Positions 1 to 5,154 of a stretch of DNA of 5,154 nt are shown here, one piece after another. Position 1 is the stretch's first letter. Every line of letters begins with the position of its first letter. The position numbers and the translations under genes are program-made. The stretch is taken from the NCBI GenBank assembly GCA_903939005.1, contig CAJAFH010000248.1:1-5154 (forward strand), read 5' to 3'. Source of the DNA: an uncultured Actinomycetes bacterium (GTDB taxonomy: Bacteria > Actinomycetota > Actinomycetes > Nanopelagicales > Nanopelagicaceae). Below the pieces are notes generated by a model, which did no database searches, was not told the origin of the DNA, and was given only the letters and a program-made list of their open reading frames with translations.

Positions 1-647
1 ATCAAAATAAATGCGACAACACCAAGTGTTGTTAATAGTAGGGTTGAATCAAGATCTCCGAATGCACCGAATAGATCACCGATTAAGCCACCGGCTCCAG
101 TTACATATGAATCAAAGCCAAGGTCTTTAGCAAATGGCGTGAAATCTTCGCGCAGCGCTTCGACAATTGCAGGAAGCACTGGCTCGTCATTTGGCAAAAC
201 TTCAGCGATTGCAGCGCCATCTAACAGAATTGAAGCCAGAACAGCTTTGCCATCTGGAGCCGGAAACGCCGTGACCTGGCTACCGGGTAACAAATACTTT
301 GAAAGCGGAACATCGGTGCCGCCTAGTTTTAAGTCAGGCACAGTTTCGAGATGAGCATTTATCTGCTGTAGAACTTCTGGGCCAACACTTCCTTCAAGTA
401 AAACTAAAGTTGGAAACGCAGTTGATTCACCAGCTGCAAAACTTTCGAGCAACTTAACTGCTTTAGTTGACTCAGCGCTATCAGGCAGAAATGCTGAATT
501 GTCATTCTCTTGAACACTAGTTAATTTGCCAAAGAGCGGCCCGAAGAAACCGGTAACGCCAAACCAAGCAATAACTACCAAGATCGCGATAGCGATCGGC
601 TTACGCTTAGAACGCATCGTGTTGCTACTCATAGGTGAAGCTGACAT
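1..647 (-). CDS. MMPL-family membrane transporter, N-terminal part (partial at window edge)
   Basis: The minus strand reads open from an ATG at 647-645 to the left edge, giving 215 codons plus two bases, so the C-terminal part lies outside the window. After a basic start (residues 12-17, RSKRKP) there is one hydrophobic segment at about 18-40, then a soluble, presumably extracytoplasmic domain at about 41-198, and a second membrane segment begins near 201. The stretch just after the first helix, SVQENDNSAFLPDSAES (44-60), is typical of actinobacterial YdfJ-like MMPL proteins, as is VTGAGGLIGDLF (182-193) just before the second helix. MMPL proteins are RND-type inner-membrane exporters of lipids or small molecules; the substrate here cannot be told. 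Later in-frame ATGs (codons 6 and 11) exist, but the first is favoured by the AAGGGG ribosome binding site 8 bases upstream. It is divergent from lipB. Family call is firm; function beyond transport is unknown. Confidence 0.85.
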   Translation of the reverse strand, partial: MSASPMSSNTMRSKRKPIAIAILVVIAWFGVTGFFGPLFGKLTSVQENDNSAFLPDSAESTKAVKLLESFAAGESTAFPTLVLLEGSVGPEVLQQINAHLETVPDLKLGGTDVPLSKYLLPGSQVTAFPAPDGKAVLASILLDGAAIAEVLPNDEPVLPAIVEALREDFTPFAKDLGFDSYVTGAGGLIGDLFGAFGDLDSTLLLTTLGVVAFIL

Positions 648-655
648 TTAACTGG

Positions 656-661
656 CCCCTT
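656..661 (-). promoter_or_regulatory. Ribosome binding site of the MMPL gene
   Basis: On the minus strand AAGGGG lies 8 bases before the ATG at 647. This is a good Shine-Dalgarno match at normal spacing and decides the start codon. A possible -10 element for this gene is TAGACT on the minus strand (713-708), which would give a leader of roughly 55 bases, but no convincing -35 element accompanies it. Confidence 0.65.
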
Positions 662-717
662 TTGCGCCAGATTTAGGAATCCGTCGCCTCGATTGGTAAT
701 GAGCGTGAGTCTACCTT

Positions 718-730
718 TAGGCTATTGGCT
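718..730 (+). promoter_or_regulatory. Probable leaderless promoter of the lipB operon (-10 TAGGCT)
   Basis: TAGGCT at 718-723 fits the actinobacterial -10 pattern TANNNT and ends 7 bases before the ATG at 731. That would place the transcription start at or next to the start codon, giving a leaderless mRNA, a common arrangement in actinobacteria. The only -35-like sequence is TTGGTA at 693-698 with a long 19-base spacer, which is weak. The AGG at 719-721 could instead be a minimal Shine-Dalgarno 9 bases from the ATG, so a leadered transcript is not excluded. The same hexamer sits at nearly the same place before the RDD gene. Confidence 0.45.
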
Positions 731-1387
731 ATGCCCATCGAAGCCGCTCTAACTACTGGCCAAATTGCTGTAGCTCGCAGTGGGCTAGTCGATTATGAGA
801 ATGCGCTGAAAATACAACGCAATTTTCATGCCGAAATTGTGGCTGATGAACGGCCAAACACCTTAATTTTGCTCGAACATCCTTCGGTTTATACGGCGGG
901 ACGCCGAACTGACAATTCAGATCGCCCGACAGATAACACCCCAGTAATTGATGTTGATCGTGGTGGAAAAATTACTTGGCATGGGCCTGGCCAACTCGTT
1001 GGATATCCAATTGTGAAATTAGCTAATCGCCTAGATGTAGTTGGTTTCGTTCGTCAATTAGAAACTGCATTGATAAATACTTGCGAACAGTTTGGCTTGG
1101 TAGCGCTGCGCTATCCAGATCGATCTGGGGTTTGGCTGCGCGATGAAAAAGGCGATCGCAAGATTGCTGCTATCGGCATCAGAGTTGCCAAGGGTGTAAC
1201 GATGCATGGCTTTGCGCTTAACGTTAATCCCGATCTAGCTGGGTTTAATCAGATTGTGCCTTGTGGAATCGCAGATGCCGATGTTACTTCAATGGCCAGA
1301 GAGTTAAACCGAGAGATTACAATTGCCGAAGTTTCACCAATTTTAGAACGTGAATTATTTGAAGTATTAACAAAGGTGAGCGCATGA
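731..1387 (+). CDS. lipB: Lipoyl(octanoyl) transferase LipB
   Basis: LipB transfers octanoate from octanoyl-acyl carrier protein to a lysine of lipoyl domains (2-oxoacid dehydrogenase E2 subunits, glycine cleavage H protein), the first step of de novo protein lipoylation, in the cytoplasm. From the ATG at 731 the protein is 218 residues, normal for the family. Visible motifs are [13 protein letters not shown] (47-59), the substrate-binding signature [17 protein letters not shown] (77-93), RKIAAIG with the catalytic lysine at 144, HGFALN (159-164), and PCGIAD with the catalytic cysteine at 178. All key residues are present. A TTG two codons earlier (725) could also start the frame, but the ATG is favoured by the -10 element 7 bases before it. 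It is the first gene of a tight operon and overlaps lipA by four bases (ATGA). Sequence is closest to mycobacterial LipB as I recall it. Confidence 0.96.
   Translation: MPIEAALTTGQIAVARSGLVDYENALKIQRNFHAEIVADERPNTLILLEHPSVYTAGRRTDNSDRPTDNTPVIDVDRGGKITWHGPGQLVGYPIVKLANRLDVVGFVRQLETALINTCEQFGLVALRYPDRSGVWLRDEKGDRKIAAIGIRVAKGVTMHGFALNVNPDLAGFNQIVPCGIADADVTSMARELNREITIAEVSPILERELFEVLTKVSA
1372..1380 (+). promoter_or_regulatory. Ribosome binding site of lipA inside the lipB end
   Basis: AAAGGTGAG lies within the last codons of lipB and ends 3 bases before the lipA ATG at 1384; its AAAGG core is 7 bases away. Together with the ATGA stop-start overlap this supports translational coupling of lipB and lipA, and it supports the chosen lipA start. 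Confidence 0.6.
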
Positions 1388-2319
1388 CAATTGCACCCGA
1401 TGGCCGCAAGATGCTTCGTATCGAGGCTCGCAATGCCGAGACTCCGATTGAACGAAAGCCTGAATGGATTAAGACTCGTGCCAATATGGGTCCGGAATAT
1501 ACGCAACTCCGTTCACTGGTTAAGAGCGAGGGTCTGCACACTGTTTGCCAAGAAGCAGCTTGCCCAAATATTTTTGAATGCTGGGAAGATCGCGAAGCCA
1601 CATTCCTAATTGGTGGCGATCGCTGTACTCGTCGTTGCGATTTCTGCAATATCGATACTGGTAAGCCGCTGCCGATTGATCGCAATGAGCCAACCAAGGT
1701 CGCTGAATCAATCAAGAAGATGCAATTGAATTACGCAACTATCACTGGCGTTACTCGCGATGATCTACCTGATGAAGGTGCTTGGTTATATGCCGAGACC
1801 ATTCGCAAAGTTCATGAGCTAAATCCAGGCACTGGTGTTGAAATGCTAGCGCCAGATTTCAACGCCAATCCTGAGCTGCTAAACCAGATCTTTGAAACTC
1901 GCCCCGAGGTGTTCGCTCACAACCTCGAAACTGTGCCGCGTATCTTCAAAGAAATCCGACCAGCTTTTACTTATGACAAGTCGCTTTCCGTGATCACGAT
2001 GGCGCGCGATTATGGCCTGATCACTAAGTCCAATCTAATCCTCGGGCTGGGCGAAACTCGCGAAGAGGTTTCCCAAGCTCTAGTTGATCTTCATGCAGCT
2101 GGCTGTGACTTAATCACAATTACGCAATACCTGCGCCCTACCAATAAGCATCACCCAGTTATTCGTTGGGTAAAGCCCGAGGAATTTGTGGAGCTTGCAG
2201 CTGAAGCAAAAGAAATTGGTTTCTCAGGTGTAATGAGTGGACCACTTGTTCGATCAAGTTACCGTGCGGGTCGTTTATATAAGCAAGCGCAAGATGCCAA
2301 AGCCGCCCTCAATGGCTGA
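1384..2319 (+). CDS. lipA: Lipoyl synthase LipA (radical SAM)
   Basis: LipA inserts sulfur at carbons 6 and 8 of a protein-bound octanoyl group, completing the lipoyl cofactor. The 311-residue protein has both iron-sulfur sites: the auxiliary, sulfur-donating cluster motif C55-x4-C60-x5-C66 and the radical SAM motif C81-x3-C85-x2-C88, within [16 protein letters not shown]. The C-terminal RSSYR (290-294) supplies the serine ligand of the auxiliary cluster. [19 protein letters not shown] (121-139) and NLILGLGET (217-225) are typical of the actinobacterial type. The start at 1384 is supported by a ribosome binding site and because the N-terminus (TPIERKPEW, 20-28) lines up with remembered mycobacterial LipA. 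It overlaps lipB by four bases and the next gene by eight. Nothing essential is missing, so it should be active and work directly with the upstream LipB. Confidence 0.97.
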   Translation: MTIAPDGRKMLRIEARNAETPIERKPEWIKTRANMGPEYTQLRSLVKSEGLHTVCQEAACPNIFECWEDREATFLIGGDRCTRRCDFCNIDTGKPLPIDRNEPTKVAESIKKMQLNYATITGVTRDDLPDEGAWLYAETIRKVHELNPGTGVEMLAPDFNANPELLNQIFETRPEVFAHNLETVPRIFKEIRPAFTYDKSLSVITMARDYGLITKSNLILGLGETREEVSQALVDLHAAGCDLITITQYLRPTNKHHPVIRWVKPEEFVELAAEAKEIGFSGVMSGPLVRSSYRAGRLYKQAQDAKAALNG

Positions 2320-3013
2320 TCGCGTATATCCCCCAGTAATTGCAGTTCTCAAAACTGCTTGGAAATATCTTGGTTTGAAATTTACTTTTACTGGCGATGT
2401 AAACATCCCGCGTAATGGTGGCGCTATCTTGGCCATTAATCACATTGGCTATTTAGATTTTGCTCTGGCTGGAACTGCAGCCCTTCCCGTAAATCGTTAT
2501 GTGCGTTTCATGGCAAAGAAAGAAATTTTCGATAACAAAATAGCTGGCCCACTAATGCGCGGAATGCATCACATCTCAGTTGATCGAGCTAATGGTTCGG
2601 CCTCCTTTGTTGGCGCTCTGCGAGCACTTCGCGCCGGTGAAATTATTGGCATTTTCCCCGAGGCCACCATTTCCAAAAGTTTTGAAATTAAGGAATTAAA
2701 ATCTGGCGTAATCCGATTAGCGATGGGTGCTGGAGTTCCGGTAGTTCCCACCATCGTTTGGGGCAGCCAGCGCATTTGGACTAAAGGCGTTAAGCGAAAT
2801 CTCAAGCGCAATAAGTTTCCGATTTTCGTGACTTTCGGCGAACCCATGCACTTTGCCAAAGATGCCGATGTCGAAGCTGGCGAGGCGCAGTTACGAGCGA
2901 CCATGATCGAAATGCTGCATGAAGTTCAGGGGCGATATCCCGATAGCCATGCCGGCCAACGTTGGGCGCCTGCGCGTCTTGGTGGTACTGCGCCTGCTCC
3001 ACTAAACTCCTGA
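2312..3013 (+). CDS. plsC: PlsC-type 1-acylglycerol-3-phosphate acyltransferase family protein
   Basis: Members of this family acylate lysophosphatidic acid or similar lipids at the inner face of the membrane during phospholipid synthesis. The 233-residue protein shows the acyltransferase blocks in order: NHIGYLD (43-49) with the catalytic His44-x4-Asp49 pair, HISVDR (87-92), FPEAT (115-119, family usual FPEGT) for glycerol-phosphate binding, and [10 protein letters not shown] (142-151). The alanine in FPEAT followed by ISKSF is, as I recall, common in actinobacterial homologues, so it is not a defect. There is no clear membrane-spanning segment. The ATG at 2312 overlaps the lipA end by eight bases and lacks a visible Shine-Dalgarno, which suggests coupling to lipA translation. 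An ATG at 2294 would add six residues (MPKPPS) but is less likely, because homologues begin near VYPPVI. The exact acceptor lipid cannot be told, so the symbol is tentative. Confidence 0.88.
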   Translation: MADRVYPPVIAVLKTAWKYLGLKFTFTGDVNIPRNGGAILAINHIGYLDFALAGTAALPVNRYVRFMAKKEIFDNKIAGPLMRGMHHISVDRANGSASFVGALRALRAGEIIGIFPEATISKSFEIKELKSGVIRLAMGAGVPVVPTIVWGSQRIWTKGVKRNLKRNKFPIFVTFGEPMHFAKDADVEAGEAQLRATMIEMLHEVQGRYPDSHAGQRWAPARLGGTAPAPLNS

Positions 3014-3014
3014 C

Positions 3015-3692
3015 ATGTTTAAACGAAAGAAAAATAAGTCCAGCGAACCCAAGGCACCTAGATTCAAAGAGATTCGTGATGCCTACAAAATAACCAAGGC
3101 AGCCAAACCTTGGATCGGCGCAGCTATGGCTGGCATCTTTTTGGTCGGCTGGGCAATAGGAATCGCAATAGGTTTTGCAATCGGCCATCCGGTTTATCTT
3201 GGCTTTGTTTCAGCTCCTTTTGCCGCGCTATTAGCGTTCTTTGTTTTCACCCGCCAAGCAGGGTCTGCGGCTTATGCCTCGATTGAAGGACAGATTGGTG
3301 CTGGCGCAAGCGTTTTAATGTCAATCCGTAAAGGTTGGTCAACAACTCCAGCTGTAGCTGTCTCCCGCAATCAAGATATGGTCCATCGCTCAGTTGGTCG
3401 TGCCGGAATTGTTCTAACTGGCGAAGGTAGCGGTTCAGTTCGTCAACTGTTGCAAGATGAGAAACGCAAAACCGAACGTTACGCACCTGGTGTGCCAATT
3501 TATGAATTAATTGTTGGCGATCAAGAAGGACAAGTCTCACTTCGCAAGTTGCAGAAGCGGATGAAGAAGTTTCCTAAGAAACTAACTGCCAATCAAATGC
3601 GCGAAGTACGAGCTCGATTAAAGGCAGTTGGCGGAATGGCGATGCCAATTCCAAAGGGACCAATGCCAACTCGTGGAATGAAGATTCGCTAA
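3015..3692 (+). CDS. DUF4191 family actinobacterial membrane protein
   Basis: This is a 225-residue protein of unknown function, recognised as the DUF4191 family by its order of features and by its place after lipA. It has a very basic N-terminus (residues 1-31), two adjacent hydrophobic helices at about 33-57 and 60-79 (the first rich in Gly, Ala and Ile), then a soluble domain with KGWSTTPAVA (106-115), VHRSVGRAGIVLTGEGS (123-139) and PIYELIVGDQEGQVSL (161-176), and a Met/Pro/Lys-rich end, MPIPKGPMPTRGMK (210-223). The same blocks are present in Rv2219 as I remember it. The ATG follows the acyltransferase stop codon after one base and has no visible Shine-Dalgarno, so re-initiation is likely. 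The soluble domain probably faces the cytoplasm, judged from the charge around the helices. It is the last gene of the operon. No enzymatic motif is visible. Confidence 0.9.
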   Translation: MFKRKKNKSSEPKAPRFKEIRDAYKITKAAKPWIGAAMAGIFLVGWAIGIAIGFAIGHPVYLGFVSAPFAALLAFFVFTRQAGSAAYASIEGQIGAGASVLMSIRKGWSTTPAVAVSRNQDMVHRSVGRAGIVLTGEGSGSVRQLLQDEKRKTERYAPGVPIYELIVGDQEGQVSLRKLQKRMKKFPKKLTANQMREVRARLKAVGGMAMPIPKGPMPTRGMKIR

Positions 3693-3701
3693 ATTTTCTA
3701 A

Positions 3702-4079
3702 TCAGGCTCGTTCTAATTTAGTTTGACTAAATCGCTCGTGGATTCCACGACCATCTTCATCGTAGGTAATTGCGGTGATAACTATCGCCATCAAACCCGT
3801 GCGGATTAGCGCCTGACGAATAGTTGGCAATCCCCCGTGGCTGAAATCAACAACTTTTAGCCTCAATAATCTGTGCCCAAAAGAAGCTCCGGTCAGAGCA
3901 ATCAAAATTGCGTATTCAGCGACAAAAATAAGTGGCGTTGATAATCGAGTCCCCACAATTCGATCGGAGTAACTTCCGCCGCCCGCAAAGAAGGCAAAAG
4001 CGATTGCATACGATGCGAGCCAATCGATAGTGATTGCTGCCAGTCTTCGGCCAAGTGTTACGCCCTCAGGGTGAGTCAT
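3702..4079 (-). CDS. Small RDD-family membrane protein
   Basis: The 125-residue protein has three hydrophobic segments (about 14-32, 48-65 and 90-105), as expected for the RDD domain. The conserved Arg/Asp pair sits at the start (GRRLAAITIDW, 10-20, with Arg11/Arg12 and Asp19). The middle motif SFGHRLLRLKVVD (66-78) and the end DEDGRGIHERFSQT (107-120) match the family. RDD proteins are small membrane proteins of mostly unknown role; some have been linked to ion transport, which cannot be assumed here. In M. tuberculosis the equivalent gene (Rv2219A) lies in the same place but on the same strand as lipA and glnA, whereas here it is inverted: convergent with the DUF4191 gene (9 bases apart) and divergent from glnA. 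The ATG at 4079 has no good Shine-Dalgarno but lies 6 bases after a TAGGCT element, suggesting a leaderless message. Confidence 0.85.
   Translation of the reverse strand: MTHPEGVTLGRRLAAITIDWLASYAIAFAFFAGGGSYSDRIVGTRLSTPLIFVAEYAILIALTGASFGHRLLRLKVVDFSHGGLPTIRQALIRTGLMAIVITAITYDEDGRGIHERFSQTKLERA
3716..3750. terminator. Two adjacent inverted repeats at the convergent gene ends; weak terminator candidate
   Basis: Two hairpin-forming repeats lie in the 3' part of the RDD gene, just past the DUF4191 stop: ATTTAG-TTTGA-CTAAAT (3716-3732) and the GC-richer TCGTGG-ATT-CCACGA (3736-3750). On the plus strand only a mildly T-rich stretch follows (CCATCTTCATCG), and there is no clean T-run on either strand. 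The second repeat also encodes the conserved GRGIHER segment of the RDD protein, so it may be there for coding reasons. A role in ending one or both transcripts is possible but unproven. Confidence 0.25.
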
Positions 4080-4091
4080 GGCGCGAGCCTA
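4080..4091 (-). promoter_or_regulatory. Probable leaderless promoter of the RDD gene (-10 TAGGCT)
   Basis: On the minus strand TAGGCT (4091-4086) is followed by CGCGCC and then the ATG at 4079, a gap of 6 bases. The hexamer fits TANNNT and is identical to the one before lipB, where the gap is 7. This geometry predicts transcription starting at or next to the start codon. No convincing -35 hexamer is present. The AGG inside the element, 8 bases from the ATG, is an alternative minimal ribosome binding site. Confidence 0.42.
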
Positions 4092-4161
4092 GATGATTTA
4101 GCGCACAGGAGCCCAGTTATACGCTTGTCAGCGGAACATACCCGGCAAAACCCAGAATTTT

Positions 4162-4188
4162 TTAACATCGATGTAACACAACGGTTAT
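4162..4188 (+). promoter_or_regulatory. GlnR-like operator upstream of glnA
   Basis: Three five-base blocks lie exactly 11 bases apart: TTAAC (4162-4166), GTAAC (4173-4177) and GTTAT (4184-4188), with six-base gaps. This matches the recalled layout of the actinobacterial nitrogen regulator GlnR site (gTnAc-n6-GaAAc repeats), with one mismatch in each block and no fourth block. The array ends about 22 bases before the best -10 candidate, a plausible place for an activator. A more degenerate pair, GTTAT-n6-GTCAG, sits further upstream at 4116-4131. Whether this organism has GlnR cannot be seen here. The ACATCGATGT palindrome (4165-4174) overlaps the array. Confidence 0.45.
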
Positions 4189-4209
4189 GAACTTTTGCCT
4201 GCTGGGGCA

Positions 4210-4215
4210 TAGATT
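4210..4215 (+). promoter_or_regulatory. Candidate -10 element of glnA
   Basis: TAGATT fits the TANNNT pattern and would give a start near 4222 and a leader of about 75 bases. No good -35 element lies 16-18 bases upstream, which is what one would expect if an activator bound at 4162-4188 drives transcription. A competing reading uses TTAACA (4162-4167) as -35 with TATGAA (4186-4191) as -10, at 18-base spacing, which would place the start near 4198 and the GlnR-like site inside the promoter, implying repression instead. Confidence 0.35.
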
Positions 4216-4245
4216 TCAGCCCATAAAGCACGGCCTCAAAGGCGA

Positions 4246-4266
4246 GGAAACCGATCGGTTGATTCC
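4246..4266 (+). other. Possible hairpin in the glnA 5' leader
   Basis: GGAA (4246-4249) can pair with TTCC (4263-4266), enclosing ACC-GATC-GGT (4250-4259) with a three-base TGA bulge. The core AACCGATCGGTT (4249-4260) is a perfect 12-base palindrome. It ends 22 bases before the Shine-Dalgarno. A smaller alternative stem, GCCT/AGGC, lies just upstream (about 4233-4243). It does not match the conserved parts of the known glutamine riboswitch as I remember it. A 12-base palindrome is expected about once per window of this size by chance, so this is only a candidate. Confidence 0.25.
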
Positions 4267-4287
4267 AACAGCCATCATCTGAAAAAC

Positions 4288-4293
4288 AGGAGA
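4288..4293 (+). promoter_or_regulatory. Ribosome binding site of glnA
   Basis: AGGAGA lies just before the ATG at 4297. The AGGAG core ends 4 bases from the start, slightly short but the strongest Shine-Dalgarno in the window. This contrasts with the lipB, acyltransferase, DUF4191 and RDD genes, which have none or only an AGG, and fits a highly translated gene. Confidence 0.7.
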
Positions 4294-4296
4294 AAT

Positions 4297-5154
4297 ATGT
4301 TTAAGAATTCTGCAGAAATCTTTGCATACATCAAGAAAGAAGACGTTAAGTTCATTGACGTCCGCTTTACTGATTTGCCAGGCATCCAACACCACTTCAA
4401 CGTTCCAGTTGAGTCATTTGACGAAGCAGTATTCACTGATGGTCTGATGTTCGATGGTTCTTCAATCCGTGGTTTCCAGTCAATTCACGAGTCAGATATG
4501 AAGTTGCTGCCAGTTCCAAGTTCAGCATTCATCGATCCATTCCGTGATCACAAGACTTTAGTAATTATTTTCTCAGTTCATAATCCAGTTGATGATTCAG
4601 CTTATTCACGCGATCCACGTGGCGTTGTTGCAAAAGCCGTTGACTACATGCGTTCACTTGGTTTTGCAGATACTGCGTTCTTCGCCCCAGAAGCTGAGTT
4701 CTACGTTTTCGATAGCGTTCGTTTCAAGACTGGTATCAACGAGGCTTATCACGAGATTCAATCTTACGAAGGCGCTTGGAACACTGGCGTTGAATACGAT
4801 GCTGATGGCACACCAAACCGCGGATACCGTACTCGCGTAAAAGGTGGCTACTTCCCAGTTTCACCAACAGATCAATTCGCAGATCTTCGCGATGAGATGG
4901 TTATGGAACTTGGTCGCGCCGGACTTCTAGTTGAGCGTTCACACCACGAAGTTGGTACTGCCGGTCAGATGGAAATCAACTACCGTTTCAGCGACATTCT
5001 GCAAGCTGGCGACGATGTAATGAAGTTTAAGTACATCATTCGTAACGTAGCTTGGGAAGGTGGCAAGACTGCAACCTTCATGCCAAAGCCACTATTCGGT
5101 GACAATGGTTCAGGAATGCACGTTCACCAATCACTTTGGAAAGATGGCAAGCCA
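4297..5154 (+). CDS. glnA: Type I glutamine synthetase, N-terminal 286 residues (partial at window edge)
   Basis: GlnA makes glutamine from glutamate, ammonia and ATP and is the main ammonium-assimilating enzyme. The frame is open from 4297 to the window end; family proteins are about 470-480 residues, so about 190 are missing. Visible parts are the beta-grasp N-terminal domain (about 14-97) with [17 protein letters not shown] (52-68), then the catalytic domain with metal-binding Glu132 and Glu134 (PEAEFY), [10 protein letters not shown] (183-192), [14 protein letters not shown] (216-229) with Glu218 and Glu226, and the [16 protein letters not shown] motif (264-279) with the active-site His275. 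The adenylylation-site tyrosine and C-terminus are not in the window. The protein starts a few residues shorter than mycobacterial GlnA1, and the strong AGGAG supports this start. Codon use is more biased than in neighbours: all 14 prolines are CCA, while lipA mixes proline codons, suggesting high expression. Upstream sequence suggests nitrogen control. Confidence 0.97.
   Translation, partial: MFKNSAEIFAYIKKEDVKFIDVRFTDLPGIQHHFNVPVESFDEAVFTDGLMFDGSSIRGFQSIHESDMKLLPVPSSAFIDPFRDHKTLVIIFSVHNPVDDSAYSRDPRGVVAKAVDYMRSLGFADTAFFAPEAEFYVFDSVRFKTGINEAYHEIQSYEGAWNTGVEYDADGTPNRGYRTRVKGGYFPVSPTDQFADLRDEMVMELGRAGLLVERSHHEVGTAGQMEINYRFSDILQAGDDVMKFKYIIRNVAWEGGKTATFMPKPLFGDNGSGMHVHQSLWKDGKP

Noticed and set aside
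115..119. The FPEAT instead of FPEGT motif in the acyltransferase (protein residues 115-119) as a sign of lost activity
   Set aside because: As I recall, FPEAT followed by IS-(R/K)-SF is common in actinobacterial homologues, and the His-x4-Asp pair is intact.
139..354. Plus-strand 71-codon frame opposite the MMPL gene
   Set aside because: Low-complexity Ser/Gly-rich translation antisense to a well-supported transporter gene.
1115..1128. Perfect 14-base palindrome CCAGATCGATCTGG inside lipB
   Set aside because: It encodes ordinary LipB residues (PDRSG region), and with equal base use roughly 0.3 such palindromes are expected in a window this long, so it is not strong evidence for a site.
1152..1623. 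Two copies of the octamer GCGATCGC (1152-1159 and 1616-1623), the cyanobacterial HIP1 sequence
   Set aside because: Both lie in coding sequence at Asp-Arg codons (GAT CGC), a pair common in these genes, and all other evidence is actinobacterial. Only a genome-wide octamer count could revive this.
1249..1715. Minus-strand open frames of 85 and 132 codons opposite lipB and lipA
   Set aside because: They lie antisense to two clearly real genes with full family motifs, and their translations show no recognisable domain.
2569..3540. Minus-strand open frames of 97-128 codons opposite the acyltransferase and DUF4191 genes
   Set aside because: They are shadows of real genes on the plus strand, with no motif or ribosome binding site.
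4589..4840. Plus-strand 83-codon frame within glnA
   Set aside because: It lies in another frame of the intact glnA coding sequence and has no recognisable features.

Overview
The window looks like a chromosomal core region from a mid-GC actinobacterium. LipB, LipA, the DUF4191 membrane protein and type I glutamine synthetase all read as actinobacterial versions. The order lipB, lipA, DUF4191 gene, RDD gene, glnA is the one I recall from Mycobacterium tuberculosis (Rv2217, Rv2218, Rv2219, Rv2219A, Rv2220). Codons here are much richer in A and T than in high-GC actinobacteria. Very short or overlapping gene junctions suggest a compact genome, such as the freshwater acI/Nanopelagicales group. 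That placement is an inference and was not tested.

Layout: (1) 1-647, minus strand, the N-terminal third or less of an MMPL-family membrane transporter that runs off the left edge. (2) 648-730, a short divergent intergenic region with a good ribosome binding site for the transporter and a probable leaderless promoter for lipB. (3) 731-3692, plus strand, a tight four-gene operon: lipB (octanoyl transferase), lipA (lipoyl synthase), a PlsC-type acyltransferase and a DUF4191 membrane protein, with junctions of -4, -8 and +1 bases. (4) 3702-4079, minus strand, a small RDD-family membrane protein, convergent with the operon and only 9 bases from it. (5) 4080-4296, a divergent regulatory region with a GlnR-like repeat array, a candidate -10 element, possible 5' UTR folding and a strong Shine-Dalgarno sequence. 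(6) 4297-5154, plus strand, the first 286 codons of glnA, cut by the right edge.

LipB and LipA together make protein-bound lipoate: LipB moves octanoate from acyl carrier protein to a lipoyl domain, and LipA inserts two sulfurs. The acyltransferase also uses activated acyl chains, so the operon has a loose acyl-metabolism theme. GlnA is the central ammonium-assimilating enzyme, and the sequence upstream of it suggests nitrogen control. No mobile elements, CRISPR arrays, tRNA or rRNA genes were seen. I found no clear new system. The points most worth checking are the GlnR-like site, the paired leaderless-type promoters, and the rearrangement of a conserved actinobacterial gene order (added acyltransferase, inverted RDD gene).
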